Below, one piece after another: positions 1 through 7,756 of a stretch of 64,000 bases of DNA (position 1 is its first letter; the number at the start of each line of letters is the position of its first letter). The notes under the pieces were generated by a model. It was not told the origin of the DNA, made no database searches, and was given only the letters and a program-made list of their open reading frames with translations. The position numbers were made by a program, and so were the translations under genes. Source of the DNA: CAZPGL01 sp964586175 (GTDB lineage Bacteria; Actinomycetota; Acidimicrobiia; Acidimicrobiales; MedAcidi-G1); assembly GCA_964586175.1 (NCBI GenBank), contig CAZPGL010000002.1, positions 62,001 through 126,000 of the forward strand, in the 5' to 3' direction.

Positions 1-154
1 TGGGCACGCTGCCGCCGGCCAGGGCCGCCGACGTCGTCGGGGCCATCTCGACCCGGGCCCGCGCCAGGGCGCGACGCCGGGTGACGGCCTTGTCGCCGAC
101 ATCGACCATGCGGGCCCGGCCGTCGGCGTCCAGGTGGGTGAACTCGGCCGACAT
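1..154 (-). CDS. moaC: MoaC, cyclic pyranopterin monophosphate synthase (partial, N-terminus only)
   Basis: The 51 codons visible are the amino end of MoaC; the rest lies beyond the left edge. MoaC works after MoaA in molybdenum cofactor synthesis, turning 3',8-cyclo-dihydro-GTP into cPMP in the cytoplasm. The frame opens MSAEFTHLDADGRARMVDVG and continues with the basic VTRRRAL segment, the usual MoaC opening. The catalytic residues are not in the window. Its ATG (154-152) shares one base with the moaA stop (TGATG), so translation is probably coupled to moaA in a moeA-moaA-moaC run. The identification rests on this short piece plus context. Confidence 0.9.
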   Translation of the reverse strand, partial: MSAEFTHLDADGRARMVDVGDKAVTRRRALARARVEMAPTTSAALAGGSVP

Positions 155-1137
155 CAGCCGCCGATCTGGGACATCGACCGGGCCGGCCGGATGAAGTCGA
201 CGGTGCCGATGCCGTGTCCGGCCCATTTGGCACCGACGGCCCGCTCCACCAGGGCTCCGATCTCGTCGTCGCCGGCCCCCGACCGCAGCAACCCGCGCAG
301 GTCGTACTCGTCGAGCCCGAACAGGCAGTTGCGGAACTGGCCGTCGGCGGTGAGCCGGATCCGATCGCAGGTATCGCAGAACTTGCGGGTCACGCTGGCG
401 ACGACGCCGATCTCGCCGCCGCCGTCCGCGTATGCGAACCGGGTGGCCGGCGCGGCTGTGCGCTCCACGGCCTCCAGCGGATACACCTCATGGATCCGGC
501 CCACGATGTCGTCCTGGGTCACGACCTTGGTCGCCGACCAGCCCTCCTCGGCATCGAGCGGCATGAACTCGATGAACCGCACCGTCACCCCGGCCTCCCG
601 GCCGAAGCGGGCGAAGTCGATGATCTCGTCGTCGTTGACGCCGGCCATCACGACCATGTTCACCTTGACGGGATCCAGCCCGGCCTCGAGGGCGGCGTCG
701 ATGCCGTCGAGCACCTTGGCCAGATCGTCGCGTCTCGTCAGCTCGGCGAACCGCTCGCGCTGCAACGAGTCGAGCGACACGTTCACCCGCCGCAACCCGG
801 CCGCGGCCAGCGCAGGAGCGGCCAGGCGCAGGGTCGCCCCGTTCGTGGTAAGCGACAGGTCGGCCGGCAGTTCGGCCAGCATGGCGACCAGGGTGGGGAG
901 GTTGGCCCGCAGGGTCGGCTCACCGCCCGTGAGGCGAATGCTGTCGATGCCGTAGCGCTCCACCAGCAGGCGGGACACCCGGGCGATCTCCTCGTAGGTG
1001 AGCACCTCGTCGCGGGGCAGCCACTCGAGACCGTCGGCCGGCATGCAGTAGGTGCACCGGAAGTTGCAGCGGTCGGTGACCGAGATGCGAAGATCCCGGT
1101 GGCGGCGGCCGAAGGAGTCGGTGAGGTGGCGATCCAC
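154..1137 (-). CDS. moaA: MoaA, GTP 3',8-cyclase (radical SAM)
   Basis: First enzyme of molybdenum cofactor synthesis: a radical SAM protein that cyclises GTP to 3',8-cyclo-dihydro-GTP. With the GTG at 1137 as start (327 aa), the SAM-cluster motif CNFRCTYC lies at residues 24-31. The second Fe-S site is in CDTCDRIRLTADGQFRNC near residue 250, and the chain ends in the conserved Gly-Gly (QIGG). A longer frame opens at a TTG (1191) overlapping the moeA stop, but the GTG sits 7 nt after a TAGCCT -10 box and begins right at the family's usual N-terminus (LTDSFGRRHRDLRISVTDRC), so I prefer it. It can therefore be transcribed separately from moeA. Confidence 0.95.
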   Translation of the reverse strand: MDRHLTDSFGRRHRDLRISVTDRCNFRCTYCMPADGLEWLPRDEVLTYEEIARVSRLLVERYGIDSIRLTGGEPTLRANLPTLVAMLAELPADLSLTTNGATLRLAAPALAAAGLRRVNVSLDSLQRERFAELTRRDDLAKVLDGIDAALEAGLDPVKVNMVVMAGVNDDEIIDFARFGREAGVTVRFIEFMPLDAEEGWSATKVVTQDDIVGRIHEVYPLEAVERTAAPATRFAYADGGGEIGVVASVTRKFCDTCDRIRLTADGQFRNCLFGLDEYDLRGLLRSGAGDDEIGALVERAVGAKWAGHGIGTVDFIRPARSMSQIGG

Positions 1138-1144
1138 ACCCTGC

Positions 1145-1150
1145 AGGCTA
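1145..1150 (-). promoter_or_regulatory. -10 box (TAGCCT) for leaderless moaA
   Basis: TAGCCT on the minus strand, 7 nt before the GTG at 1137. It lies in the codons that a TTG start at 1191 would translate, so it also argues for the shorter MoaA. Spacing matches the other leaderless starts in the window. Confidence 0.55.
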
Positions 1151-1187
1151 GAGGTCCGATGCCGCACCAGCCATCCGGCGCGGGGAT

Positions 1188-2390
1188 TCAACGCAGGACC
1201 AGCACCTCGACCGGTCCGCCGTCGGCGACACCGTCACCGTCGGGCAGCACGGCCAGCGCATCGGCGGCCGCCATCGCCGAGAGCTGATGCGATCCCTGGC
1301 CACCGGCGGAACCGGCGAGCACCACACCGTCGACGACCCGCAACGACACCCTGGCGAAGTGGGTCTTGCCGTCGGGGCGACGGCGGAGATCCCCCTCGGC
1401 GACGGCCCGCAGGCGCCGTCGATCCAGTTCGGCGTGCCCCGACATGGCCAGCAGTGCCGGCCGGGCGAACAACTCGAACGACACCATCGACGACACCGGG
1501 TTGCCCGGTAGCCCGAACACCGGCACCCCGCCGACCGTACCGAAGGCCAGGGGTTTGGCCGGCTTGATGGCCACCTGCATCCAGCGCATGTCGCCCAGCC
1601 GGTCGAGCACCGTCTTGACGTAGTCGAAGTCACCCATGCTCACACCCCCCGACGACAGCACCGCGTCGCAGGCACCGTCACCATGACAGGCGGAGCGGAA
1701 CGCCTCCTCAATGGCCGTCTCGTCGTCGGCGATGATGCCCAGATCGACCCCGTCGAACCCGGATTCGGCGAGCAGGGCCAGCAGGGCGTGGCGGTTGGCG
1801 TCGCGGATCAGGCCGGGAGCCAGCGGGGCGTCGCCGTCAACCAGCTCGTCGCCCGTCGACAGCACCCCGACCCGCAGCCCTCGGGCCACGGCGATCTCGG
1901 TGCACCCGATGCTGGCCAACACTCCGAGATGCCCCGGCGTCAGCAGGGTCCCGGCAGCGAACACCGTCTGCCCGGGCTCCAGGTCCTCGCCGGCCGCCCG
2001 CACATGGTTGCCGGCGGGCACCTCGATCTCGACGGTGACCAGTTCGCCGTCGGTGCTGGTGCGCTCGACCATGACGACTGCGTCGGCCCCCGGCGGGATG
2101 AGCGCCCCGGTCATGATGCGCACCGCCTCCCCGGCGGCGACGGTGGCCCCATGGGCCGCACCGGCGGCCTGGGTCCCGACGATGCGGAGCACGCGGGGCG
2201 CCCCGACCGTGTCGGCGGCCCGGACGGCAAACCCGTCCATGGCGGTGTTGGCGAACGGCGGCACCGCCTCGGCGGTCACGATGTCCTCGAACAGCACCCG
2301 GCCCCGCGCCTCGTCGGGGTGCACCCGCTCGACCCGCGGCCCCGGGCAGCGTTCCAGAACGTGGGCTCGGGCCTCCTCGAGCGGAATCAT
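1188..2390 (-). CDS. moeA: MoeA, molybdopterin molybdenumtransferase
   Basis: Inserts molybdate into adenylylated molybdopterin, the last step of Moco synthesis. The 400-residue length is normal. The N-terminus (MIPLEEARAHVLE), the ANTAMDGFAVRAAD segment near residue 45 and LSSGGVSMGDFDYVK near residue 245 (the cofactor-binding MoaB/Mog-like fold) are typical. GLPGNPVSSMVSF near residue 300 is the other signature. The ATG at 2390 has a TAGCCT -10 about 46 nt upstream (2437-2442). moaA follows on the same strand, so the three genes form a Moco cluster without moaB/moaD/moaE in view. Confidence 0.95.
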   Translation of the reverse strand: MIPLEEARAHVLERCPGPRVERVHPDEARGRVLFEDIVTAEAVPPFANTAMDGFAVRAADTVGAPRVLRIVGTQAAGAAHGATVAAGEAVRIMTGALIPPGADAVVMVERTSTDGELVTVEIEVPAGNHVRAAGEDLEPGQTVFAAGTLLTPGHLGVLASIGCTEIAVARGLRVGVLSTGDELVDGDAPLAPGLIRDANRHALLALLAESGFDGVDLGIIADDETAIEEAFRSACHGDGACDAVLSSGGVSMGDFDYVKTVLDRLGDMRWMQVAIKPAKPLAFGTVGGVPVFGLPGNPVSSMVSFELFARPALLAMSGHAELDRRRLRAVAEGDLRRRPDGKTHFARVSLRVVDGVVLAGSAGGQGSHQLSAMAAADALAVLPDGDGVADGGPVEVLVLR

Positions 2391-2436
2391 GGGGCTCCCA
2401 TGGGTGACATCGTGTGCGCCGGTCGGCGGGAAGGCG

Positions 2437-2442
2437 AGGCTA
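2437..2442 (-). promoter_or_regulatory. Probable -10 box (TAGCCT) upstream of moeA
   Basis: TAGCCT in the 66-nt gap between plsY and moeA, giving a leader of about 40 nt. No convincing -35 is visible. Confidence 0.35.
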
Positions 2443-2456
2443 CCCAGGCCGGGCGC

Positions 2457-3044
2457 TCAGCCGCCCGCCCAGGACCCTTCGGCTCCCGACAGCAGCCTGC
2501 GGATGTTCTCGTAGTGACGGCCGACCACGACGACGCTCAGGCCGATGGCCGCCAGCAGCTCGGCCGTCGTCGCGTCGAGCCACACCCCGGCGATCACCGG
2601 CAGGAGGGCGGCGATGACCAGCGAACCCAGCGACGCCCGACCGGTCAGCCGGGCCACGACGACGAACACCACCATGCACACCGCTGCGGCCACCGGGAAC
2701 AGCACCCAGCTCCCACCGCCGGCCGTCGCCACACCCTTGCCGCCCCGCAGGCGACGGGTGATGGGCGCCATGTGCCCGATGGTGGCCGCCACCCAGCAGG
2801 CGGTGGCCAGCGGGCGACCGTCGACGGCCAGCCCAGCGCCGGCGGCCAGGATGCCCTTGCCCAGGTCGGCGGCGAACACCACCAGGCCCGAGCGGCGTCC
2901 GGCGACTCGGTAGACGTTGGTCGCTCCGGGGTTGCCCGACCCGGCGGTGGTGGGGTCCAGGCCCTTTCGCCCGGCGACCAGGTGGGCCGACGGGAAGGTC
3001 CCCAACAGGTACGACCCCACGACGAGTAGCACGGACACGACCAC
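2457..3044 (-). CDS. plsY: PlsY, acyl-phosphate:glycerol-3-phosphate acyltransferase
   Basis: Membrane enzyme that transfers an acyl group from acyl-phosphate to glycerol-3-phosphate, making lysophosphatidic acid. It has three family motifs: GTFPSAHLVAGRKG near residue 15, GSGNPGATNVYR near residue 33 and RRLRGGKGVAT near residue 95, followed by HYENIRRL at the end. Several hydrophobic segments are consistent with the multi-pass fold. Length is 195 aa from the GTG at 3044; further GTGs at 3038 and 3032 are possible. AGGGG lies 11 nt before 3044. Divergent from the FmdB gene, with overlapping -10 elements near 3111-3121. Confidence 0.9.
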   Translation of the reverse strand: MVVSVLLVVGSYLLGTFPSAHLVAGRKGLDPTTAGSGNPGATNVYRVAGRRSGLVVFAADLGKGILAAGAGLAVDGRPLATACWVAATIGHMAPITRRLRGGKGVATAGGGSWVLFPVAAAVCMVVFVVVARLTGRASLGSLVIAALLPVIAGVWLDATTAELLAAIGLSVVVVGRHYENIRRLLSGAEGSWAGG

Positions 3045-3110
3045 GGGACCAGCATCCCCTCTCGGGCTTCGTCGGTGATGGACCCGCCCCTTGGGGCCCG
3101 TCCGGGTTCG

Positions 3111-3121
3111 ACGGTACACTA
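3111..3121. promoter_or_regulatory. Overlapping divergent -10 elements between plsY and the FmdB gene
   Basis: Plus strand: TACACT at 3115-3120, with a possible TTGGGG -35 at 3091-3096 (18-bp spacer), for the FmdB gene. Minus strand: TAGTGT at 3121-3116 and TACCGT at 3116-3111 for plsY. The two polymerases would compete for the same bases. Confidence 0.45.
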
Positions 3122-3152
3122 GCCCTGCCGCCGGGCCCCGCCCGTGCCTGCA

Positions 3153-3179
3153 CCATCTCCTCCATCTCCTCCATCTCCC
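3153..3179. repeat. 9-bp tandem repeat (ccatctcct) x3
   Basis: Three consecutive 9-bp units (last one ccatctccc) in the 5' leader of the FmdB gene. If translation began at the GTG at 3144 they would encode Pro-Ser-Pro repeats, but the conserved FmdB start lies further on at 3207. Confidence 0.7.
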
Positions 3180-3206
3180 CCACCGCGACCGCCGACGGGC
3201 CCCGCC

Positions 3207-3554
3207 ATGCCGACCTACCAGTACCGCTGCAAGTCCTGCACCCGCGAGTTCGAGGTGCGCCAGTCGTTCGCCGAGGACCCGATCGTCGCCTGCCTGGACG
3301 ACGCCTGCGACGGGTCGGTCAACAAGGTTTTCAGCGGGGTCGGCATCTCGTTCAAGGGCGACGGCTTCTACAAGAACGACCACGGATCCAACCGGTCCAC
3401 CCGCACCACCGACTCGTCGCCGTCGACCGACGCCTCGTCGACCCCGGCATCGACCGGGACCTCTTCTTCTTCTTCCTCCTCCGAAGGCTCGTCGGGCTCA
3501 TCGGGCTCATCGGGCTCGCCAGCTCCGGCCTCCGCCTCCACCTCGTCCGACTGA
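3207..3554 (+). CDS. FmdB-family zinc ribbon protein
   Basis: Small protein (115 aa) with the FmdB/CxxC_CxxC_SSSS zinc ribbon: MPTYQYRCKSC at residues 1-11, then a degenerate second pair in CLDDACDG (residues 31-38), then the VNKVFSGVGISFKG segment common in the family. The rest is a Ser/Thr/Gly-rich low-complexity tail from about residue 65 that includes a GSS repeat. The family is often called regulatory from the fmd operon, but its function is unsettled. The ATG at 3207 matches the conserved N-terminus; a GTG at 3144 would add a Pro-rich extension. The next gene, a CpaB-like membrane protein, is a frequent neighbour of FmdB genes in actinobacteria (from memory). Confidence 0.85.
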   Translation: MPTYQYRCKSCTREFEVRQSFAEDPIVACLDDACDGSVNKVFSGVGISFKGDGFYKNDHGSNRSTRTTDSSPSTDASSTPASTGTSSSSSSSEGSSGSSGSSGSPAPASASTSSD

Positions 3555-3611
3555 CGAACAGGCGGCACCGCGCCGCTTCCCCGACCGGTCCCGATGTTGA
3601 CGGGAGCCTCC

Positions 3612-4043
3612 ATGGGGTACCTGCTCGCCCGCCTGCGGTCCTGGGCCGCCCACCGCCGCGCCGCCTGGTGGCTGGCCGCCGCCGTACTCGCCGTCGTTAC
3701 CGGTATGGGCGTCGACGCCGCACTGACCCCGGCGACCTGCCCCCCCGGGGTGTCGTCGGCCGTACCGCGACCACCCGACGAGAACCGTCCCGTACCCGGC
3801 GAACGGGCCCTGGCCCTCGACCAGCCGGAAGGCCGGCTGGTCCTGGTCGCCGGAGACCGGGTCGACCTGTACGCCGTGGACGACTACTCGCCCTCCGGGC
3901 ATCTCCTCGTCGGCGACGCCCGGGTGCTCATCCCCGGTGACCGGTCGGTGACGGTCGCCGTTCCCGTCGACCGGGTGGCCGATGTCGCGGCGGCCCGCCG
4001 CTGGGGTGAGATCGCCCTCGCTCTCGCTCCCACCGCCCCCTGA
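3612..4043 (+). CDS. Membrane-anchored CpaB/RcpC-like (SAF-type) protein
   Basis: 143 aa starting at the ATG at 3612, which has GGGAG 5 nt upstream; an ATG at 3594 in the same frame is less likely. A single membrane segment (about residues 19-37) is followed by an extracytoplasmic part. The C-terminal half (GRLVLVAGDRVDLYAV, RVLIPGDRSVTVAVPVDRV, ALALAP) resembles the RcpC half of Flp pilus assembly protein CpaB. A full CpaB is roughly twice as long and carries a SAF domain, which is at most vestigial here. No other pilus gene is in the window, so a role in pili cannot be claimed; a stand-alone envelope role is equally possible. Confidence 0.6.
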   Translation: MGYLLARLRSWAAHRRAAWWLAAAVLAVVTGMGVDAALTPATCPPGVSSAVPRPPDENRPVPGERALALDQPEGRLVLVAGDRVDLYAVDDYSPSGHLLVGDARVLIPGDRSVTVAVPVDRVADVAAARRWGEIALALAPTAP

Positions 4044-4049
4044 CGGGGG

Positions 4050-4868
4050 TCAGCGGACGCCGGTGGCCAGCAGGCCGAGCACCGCGGCGCCCAGCAGCAC
4101 CCGGTAAACCACGAACCCGTCGAACCGCCGATGGGCCACAAGGCGCAGCAGCCAGTGCACGGCCAGCCAACCGCTGACCGCCGCCGCTGCGACGCCGACG
4201 AGGAACGGCGGCCACCAGCCGGCGGGCACCTCGACATCGAACGCCTTGACGATTCCGGCCCCGGCGATGACCGGCAGGCTCATCAGGAACACCAGGCGGG
4301 CAGCCTCGGTGCGCTCGAGACCGATCCCACGGGCGACGGTGAGCGTGGCCCCCGACCGGGACACGCCGGGCTGGAACGCCAGACCCTGGGCCACCCCGAG
4401 GGCCACGGCGTGACGGACCCCGAGGTCGCCGATGCGCTGGTCGACCGGCCGACGGTCGGCCCACCAGAGCAGCGCACCGAACACGATGAGCGCCGTGGCG
4501 ACCAGCCAGGTGCGGTCGCCGAGGTCGTCGGTGAACGCCAACACGGCGACGCCCATGAGTCCGGTGGGCACCGCGGTCAGCGCCAACAACCCGGCAATAC
4601 GGGCATCACCGGTGAGGGGGCCCCGTCCACCCCAGCGGAGGACCGCCGTGGTGTACCTGGCGATGTCGGCCCGCAGATACCACGCCGCCCCGAGCAGGGT
4701 GCCGACGTGCAGGGCAACGTCGAAGGCGTTCTCGAGTGCCTGGTCGTCGCCGAAATGGTCCCAGTCGAACAGCCACGGCAACAGGGCGAGATGACCGCTC
4801 GACGACACGGGCAGGAACTCGGTCACCCCCTGGACGATGCCGTAGACCACGGCGTGCAGGAGGGGCAC
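4050..4868 (-). CDS. uppP: UppP, undecaprenyl-diphosphatase (BacA type)
   Basis: Integral membrane phosphatase that recycles undecaprenyl pyrophosphate to the monophosphate carrier lipid used for peptidoglycan; overproduction gives bacitracin resistance in other bacteria. Motifs: EFLPVSSSGHL at residues 17-27 and PGVSRSGATLT in the second half, the two signatures that build the active site. About eight hydrophobic segments. The GTG at 4868 has a perfect AGGAGG (4877-4882) 8 nt upstream, directly abutting the pmbA stop, which decides the start (272 aa). It forms the end of a tldD-pmbA-uppP run. Confidence 0.95.
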   Translation of the reverse strand: MPLLHAVVYGIVQGVTEFLPVSSSGHLALLPWLFDWDHFGDDQALENAFDVALHVGTLLGAAWYLRADIARYTTAVLRWGGRGPLTGDARIAGLLALTAVPTGLMGVAVLAFTDDLGDRTWLVATALIVFGALLWWADRRPVDQRIGDLGVRHAVALGVAQGLAFQPGVSRSGATLTVARGIGLERTEAARLVFLMSLPVIAGAGIVKAFDVEVPAGWWPPFLVGVAAAAVSGWLAVHWLLRLVAHRRFDGFVVYRVLLGAAVLGLLATGVR

Positions 4869-4882
4869 GGCGACGACCTCCT

Positions 4883-6223
4883 TCAGGCGCCCGACACGGT
4901 CAGCTCGCCGATGACCAGGGTGACGCCGGCCGCCGTCATCGGCAGCCACTCGAGGTCGTTGCCCACCGCGGCCACGTCGTGCAACATCTTCTGGATGGTG
5001 GAGGCGATGGTGAACTCACGCACCGGTTCGGCCACCTCGCCGTGGCGGATCCGCAGGCCTTCGGCGCCGGTCGAGAAGTCGCCGCTCACCGGGTTGACAC
5101 CCGAATGCAGGCCGCTCACCCCCTGGACGAGCAGACCGTCATCGATGCCGGCGATCAACTCGGCCGGGGTGTGATCGCCGGGGGCGACCGCCACCGCCTG
5201 GACCCCCACCCCCGGGGTCGAGGCGTAGCCCCGCACCGCCGACCCGGTCGACGCCGTGGCGGCCCGCCGGGCCGTGTAGCTGTTGTGCACGAAGCGTTCC
5301 AGCCGGCCTCCGTCGATGAGCACGTTGCGGCGGGTGGCCAGCCCTTCGCCGTCGGTGGCCGTGGCTGTGAAGGCCGCCGGATCGGTCGGGTCGTCGACGA
5401 GTGTCAGCACCCCGGCACCGACGTCCTCGCCGAGCCGGTCGGCGAACAGCGAGCGGCCCTTCTGGACCATCTCGGCGCTCAAGGTACCGCCGACGATGCC
5501 GAGGAACTGGGCGCTCACCCACGGGTCGAGCACCACGGTCAGGCGGGCCGACGGCGGCTTGGTCGCGCCCAGCATGCGGGTGGCCCGTTCCACGGCGTCG
5601 GCCGCGGCCCGCCCGACGTCGAGGTCGTCGGGTTGGCGGCCCACCGAGAACCCGAAACCGGTCTGGGTCTCACCACCGGATTCGGCCAGCGAGTAGGCGG
5701 ACAGATAGCACCCCGTCTCCCGGGTGGCGGCGCGGATGCCCGTGGTGGTGGCCACCGCGGTCTCGGTGACGGAGTCGGCGTACTCGGCCGATTCGACCCC
5801 GACGATCCGCGGATCTGCGTCGCGGGTTCGGCGTTCCAACTCGAGGGCCATGGCCACCTTGGCGTCGGTCGGATGGTCGACGAGGGCGGCCCGGTGGATG
5901 TCGAGCACCGCCGGTTCGACGCCGTCGGGTTCGGCGACACCGCAGTGCTCGTCCGGGGTGGCGAACGTCAGGTTGTCGCGGGCGTCGGCCAGCGTCTCGG
6001 CCAGTGCGTCGGGTTCCAGGGTGCCTGCATAGGCGAACCCCTGTCGGCCGTCGCGCACGACCCGGACGCCGATGCCCTGCGATTCCGCGGCGGTCAGTGA
6101 TTCGAGGTCGCCCTCATAGGCCCGGATCTCCGTTTCGCGTTCGTGGACGGCGACCACCTCGATCTGTTCGCCGGCCACCGCCCAGCCGACGACCCGTTCG
6201 CAGAGGTCGAGGAGTTCGGGCAC
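4883..6223 (-). CDS. pmbA: PmbA/TldE, TldD-partner metalloprotease subunit
   Basis: 446-aa member of the TldD/PmbA (U62) family. TldE/PmbA pairs with TldD in a heterodimeric protease that, in E. coli, matures microcin B17 and degrades CcdA. This member has the N-terminal AYEGDLESLTAAESQGIGVRV segment and the C-terminal domain but lacks the HExxxH zinc motif, as expected for the E subunit. The GTG at 6223 follows the tldD stop by one base, so the two subunits are made from one message in the order D then E. The substrate is unknown; no peptide natural-product cluster lies nearby. Confidence 0.9.
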   Translation of the reverse strand: MPELLDLCERVVGWAVAGEQIEVVAVHERETEIRAYEGDLESLTAAESQGIGVRVVRDGRQGFAYAGTLEPDALAETLADARDNLTFATPDEHCGVAEPDGVEPAVLDIHRAALVDHPTDAKVAMALELERRTRDADPRIVGVESAEYADSVTETAVATTTGIRAATRETGCYLSAYSLAESGGETQTGFGFSVGRQPDDLDVGRAAADAVERATRMLGATKPPSARLTVVLDPWVSAQFLGIVGGTLSAEMVQKGRSLFADRLGEDVGAGVLTLVDDPTDPAAFTATATDGEGLATRRNVLIDGGRLERFVHNSYTARRAATASTGSAVRGYASTPGVGVQAVAVAPGDHTPAELIAGIDDGLLVQGVSGLHSGVNPVSGDFSTGAEGLRIRHGEVAEPVREFTIASTIQKMLHDVAAVGNDLEWLPMTAAGVTLVIGELTVSGA

Positions 6224-6224
6224 G

Positions 6225-7643
6225 TCAGGCCGCCGTTCCGCCGACGGTGAGGCGGGTGACCCGCAGGGTCGGCGTGCCGTCGCCCACCGGTACCCCTTGA
6301 CCGTCCTTGCCGCAGGTGCCTGGCGACCCCATGGCGAAGTCCCCGGCGATGGCGTCGATGTCGAGGAGCGTCTGGGGACCGTTGCCGATGAGGTTGCCCT
6401 CCCGGATCGGTGCCGTGAGCTCGCCGTCCTCGATCAGATAGGCCTCGGTCATGCCGAACACGAAGTCGCCGGTGGCCGTGTTGACCTGGCCACCGCCGAG
6501 CTGGGCGACGTACACCCCGTGGTCAGTGCCGGCGACGATCTCGGCCGGGTCGTCCGGACCGGACCCGAGGTAGGTGTTGGTCATGCGTACCATCGGAAGG
6601 TGGCGGTAGCTCTGGCGGCGGCCGTTGCCGGAGCTGGGACGGCCCTCCTTGACGGCTCGCAGGCGATCCCACATGTAGTCGGTGAGCACACCGTCCTCGA
6701 TGAGCACGTTGCGTTGGGCCGGCCGGCCCTCGTCGTCGATGGCATAACGGCCCCACTCACCGTCCATCGTGCCGTCGTCGACCAGGGTCACCATCGGGGC
6801 GGCGACGGTGTCGCCCCGGCGCCCGGCGAACACCGACGCCGACTTGGCGATCAGGTCGGCCTCGAGGCCGTGGCCGCAGGCCTCGTGGAACAGCACGCCA
6901 CCACCCCCGGGACCGACGACGACCGGCATCTCGCCGCTCGGCGCGGGGACGGCGGCCAACTTGGTGAGTGCCCGCCGGGCCGCCCGTTCGGCCAGCTCGT
7001 CGACGTCGATCCGGTCGAAGAGCTCGAAGCCCATGGTGTGGCCGACCGACTCGCGCCCGGTCTGCATGCCGGTGTCGCCGTTGGCGACACACGAGATCGA
7101 ACAGAGGGTGCGGACCTGGTCATCGCCGGTGAGCAGGCCTTCGCTGTTGGCGATCTGGATGCGGCGGCGGCCGTCGCCGTACCGGGCGGTGACCTGGGCG
7201 ATCGCCGCGTCCTGGGCCCGCGCCGCAGCATCGGCCCGGAGCAGCAGCGCCACCTTGTCCGCCTTGGGGACGTCGCCGGGCATCACCTCGGCCCGCGGCG
7301 CAGGGAGCCGACCCGTCCCGGTCAGGGCGACAGCTCGGGTGCCGCCACCGCCGGAGCGGGCAGCGGCTGCCGCCGCTGCGGCGGCCGATTCCAGGCCGGC
7401 GGCCGACAGGTCGGCGGTGTGGGCGAACCCGGTGGTGTCGCCGACGACGACACGGACGCCGGCCCCGCGGTCGCGGCCGCTGGTGAGTTCTTCGATACGC
7501 CCGTCGTCGAGCACCGCCGACATGGACCGCCGGTCCTCGACGAACACCTCGGCGAAATCGCCACCGGTGCGCAGACCGGCTCGCACGGTGGCCTCCAGCA
7601 GATCGGGGTCGAGCAGGGATCCGTCGTCTCGGTGGTCGCTCAC
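6225..7643 (-). CDS. tldD: TldD, catalytic zinc metalloprotease subunit
   Basis: 472-aa catalytic partner of PmbA. The zinc-binding HEACGH lies at residues 253-258, followed by GLEADLIAKSASVFAGRRG. The C-terminal GTCGKDGQGVPVG segment carries the conserved cysteine and glycine-rich end. An Ala/Gly-rich stretch near residues 85-100 replaces part of the N-terminal domain. The start is GTG at 7643, with only a weak GAGGGA upstream. In the heterodimer a flexible peptide is cleaved inside a closed cavity (family knowledge). Divergent from the thioesterase gene at 7757. Confidence 0.92.
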   Translation of the reverse strand: MSDHRDDGSLLDPDLLEATVRAGLRTGGDFAEVFVEDRRSMSAVLDDGRIEELTSGRDRGAGVRVVVGDTTGFAHTADLSAAGLESAAAAAAAAARSGGGGTRAVALTGTGRLPAPRAEVMPGDVPKADKVALLLRADAAARAQDAAIAQVTARYGDGRRRIQIANSEGLLTGDDQVRTLCSISCVANGDTGMQTGRESVGHTMGFELFDRIDVDELAERAARRALTKLAAVPAPSGEMPVVVGPGGGGVLFHEACGHGLEADLIAKSASVFAGRRGDTVAAPMVTLVDDGTMDGEWGRYAIDDEGRPAQRNVLIEDGVLTDYMWDRLRAVKEGRPSSGNGRRQSYRHLPMVRMTNTYLGSGPDDPAEIVAGTDHGVYVAQLGGGQVNTATGDFVFGMTEAYLIEDGELTAPIREGNLIGNGPQTLLDIDAIAGDFAMGSPGTCGKDGQGVPVGDGTPTLRVTRLTVGGTAA

Positions 7644-7744
7644 GTTCGGGATCTTCCCTCACGCCCCGCGAGGGGCTCTGGTCGTCGTTGCTGGTCGGGA
7701 CCGGCCAGCCGCCCACGATGCCTCACGGACACCCGGCGAATGCG

Positions 7745-7750
7745 TATCGT
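7745..7750 (+). promoter_or_regulatory. -10 box (TATCGT), leaderless thioesterase
   Basis: TATCGT ends 6 nt before the GTG at 7757, so the transcript can begin at the start codon. It rules against an upstream ATG at 7688 in the same frame. Confidence 0.55.
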
Positions 7751-7756
7751 ACCGTT

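Noticed and set aside
154..1287. Long plus-strand open frames opposite moaA and moeA
   Set aside because: High-GC antisense shadows: no recognisable domains, Gly/Arg/His-rich composition, and the minus strand carries the real Moco genes. The same applies to the many other long antisense frames in the window.
3144..3206. GTG at 3144 giving an FmdB protein with a Pro-Ser-Pro N-terminal tail
   Set aside because: The zinc-ribbon family starts MPTYQYRC almost without exception; the Pro-Ser repeats come from a 9-bp DNA repeat in the leader.
4131..6100. Plus-strand frames opposite uppP and pmbA
   Set aside because: Gln/Gly/His/Arg-rich composition typical of reverse complements of GC-rich genes; no motif.
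7688..7756. ATG at 7688 as start of the thioesterase
   Set aside because: The added residues are not hotdog-like, and a TATCGT box lies between this ATG and the GTG at 7757, which has leaderless spacing.
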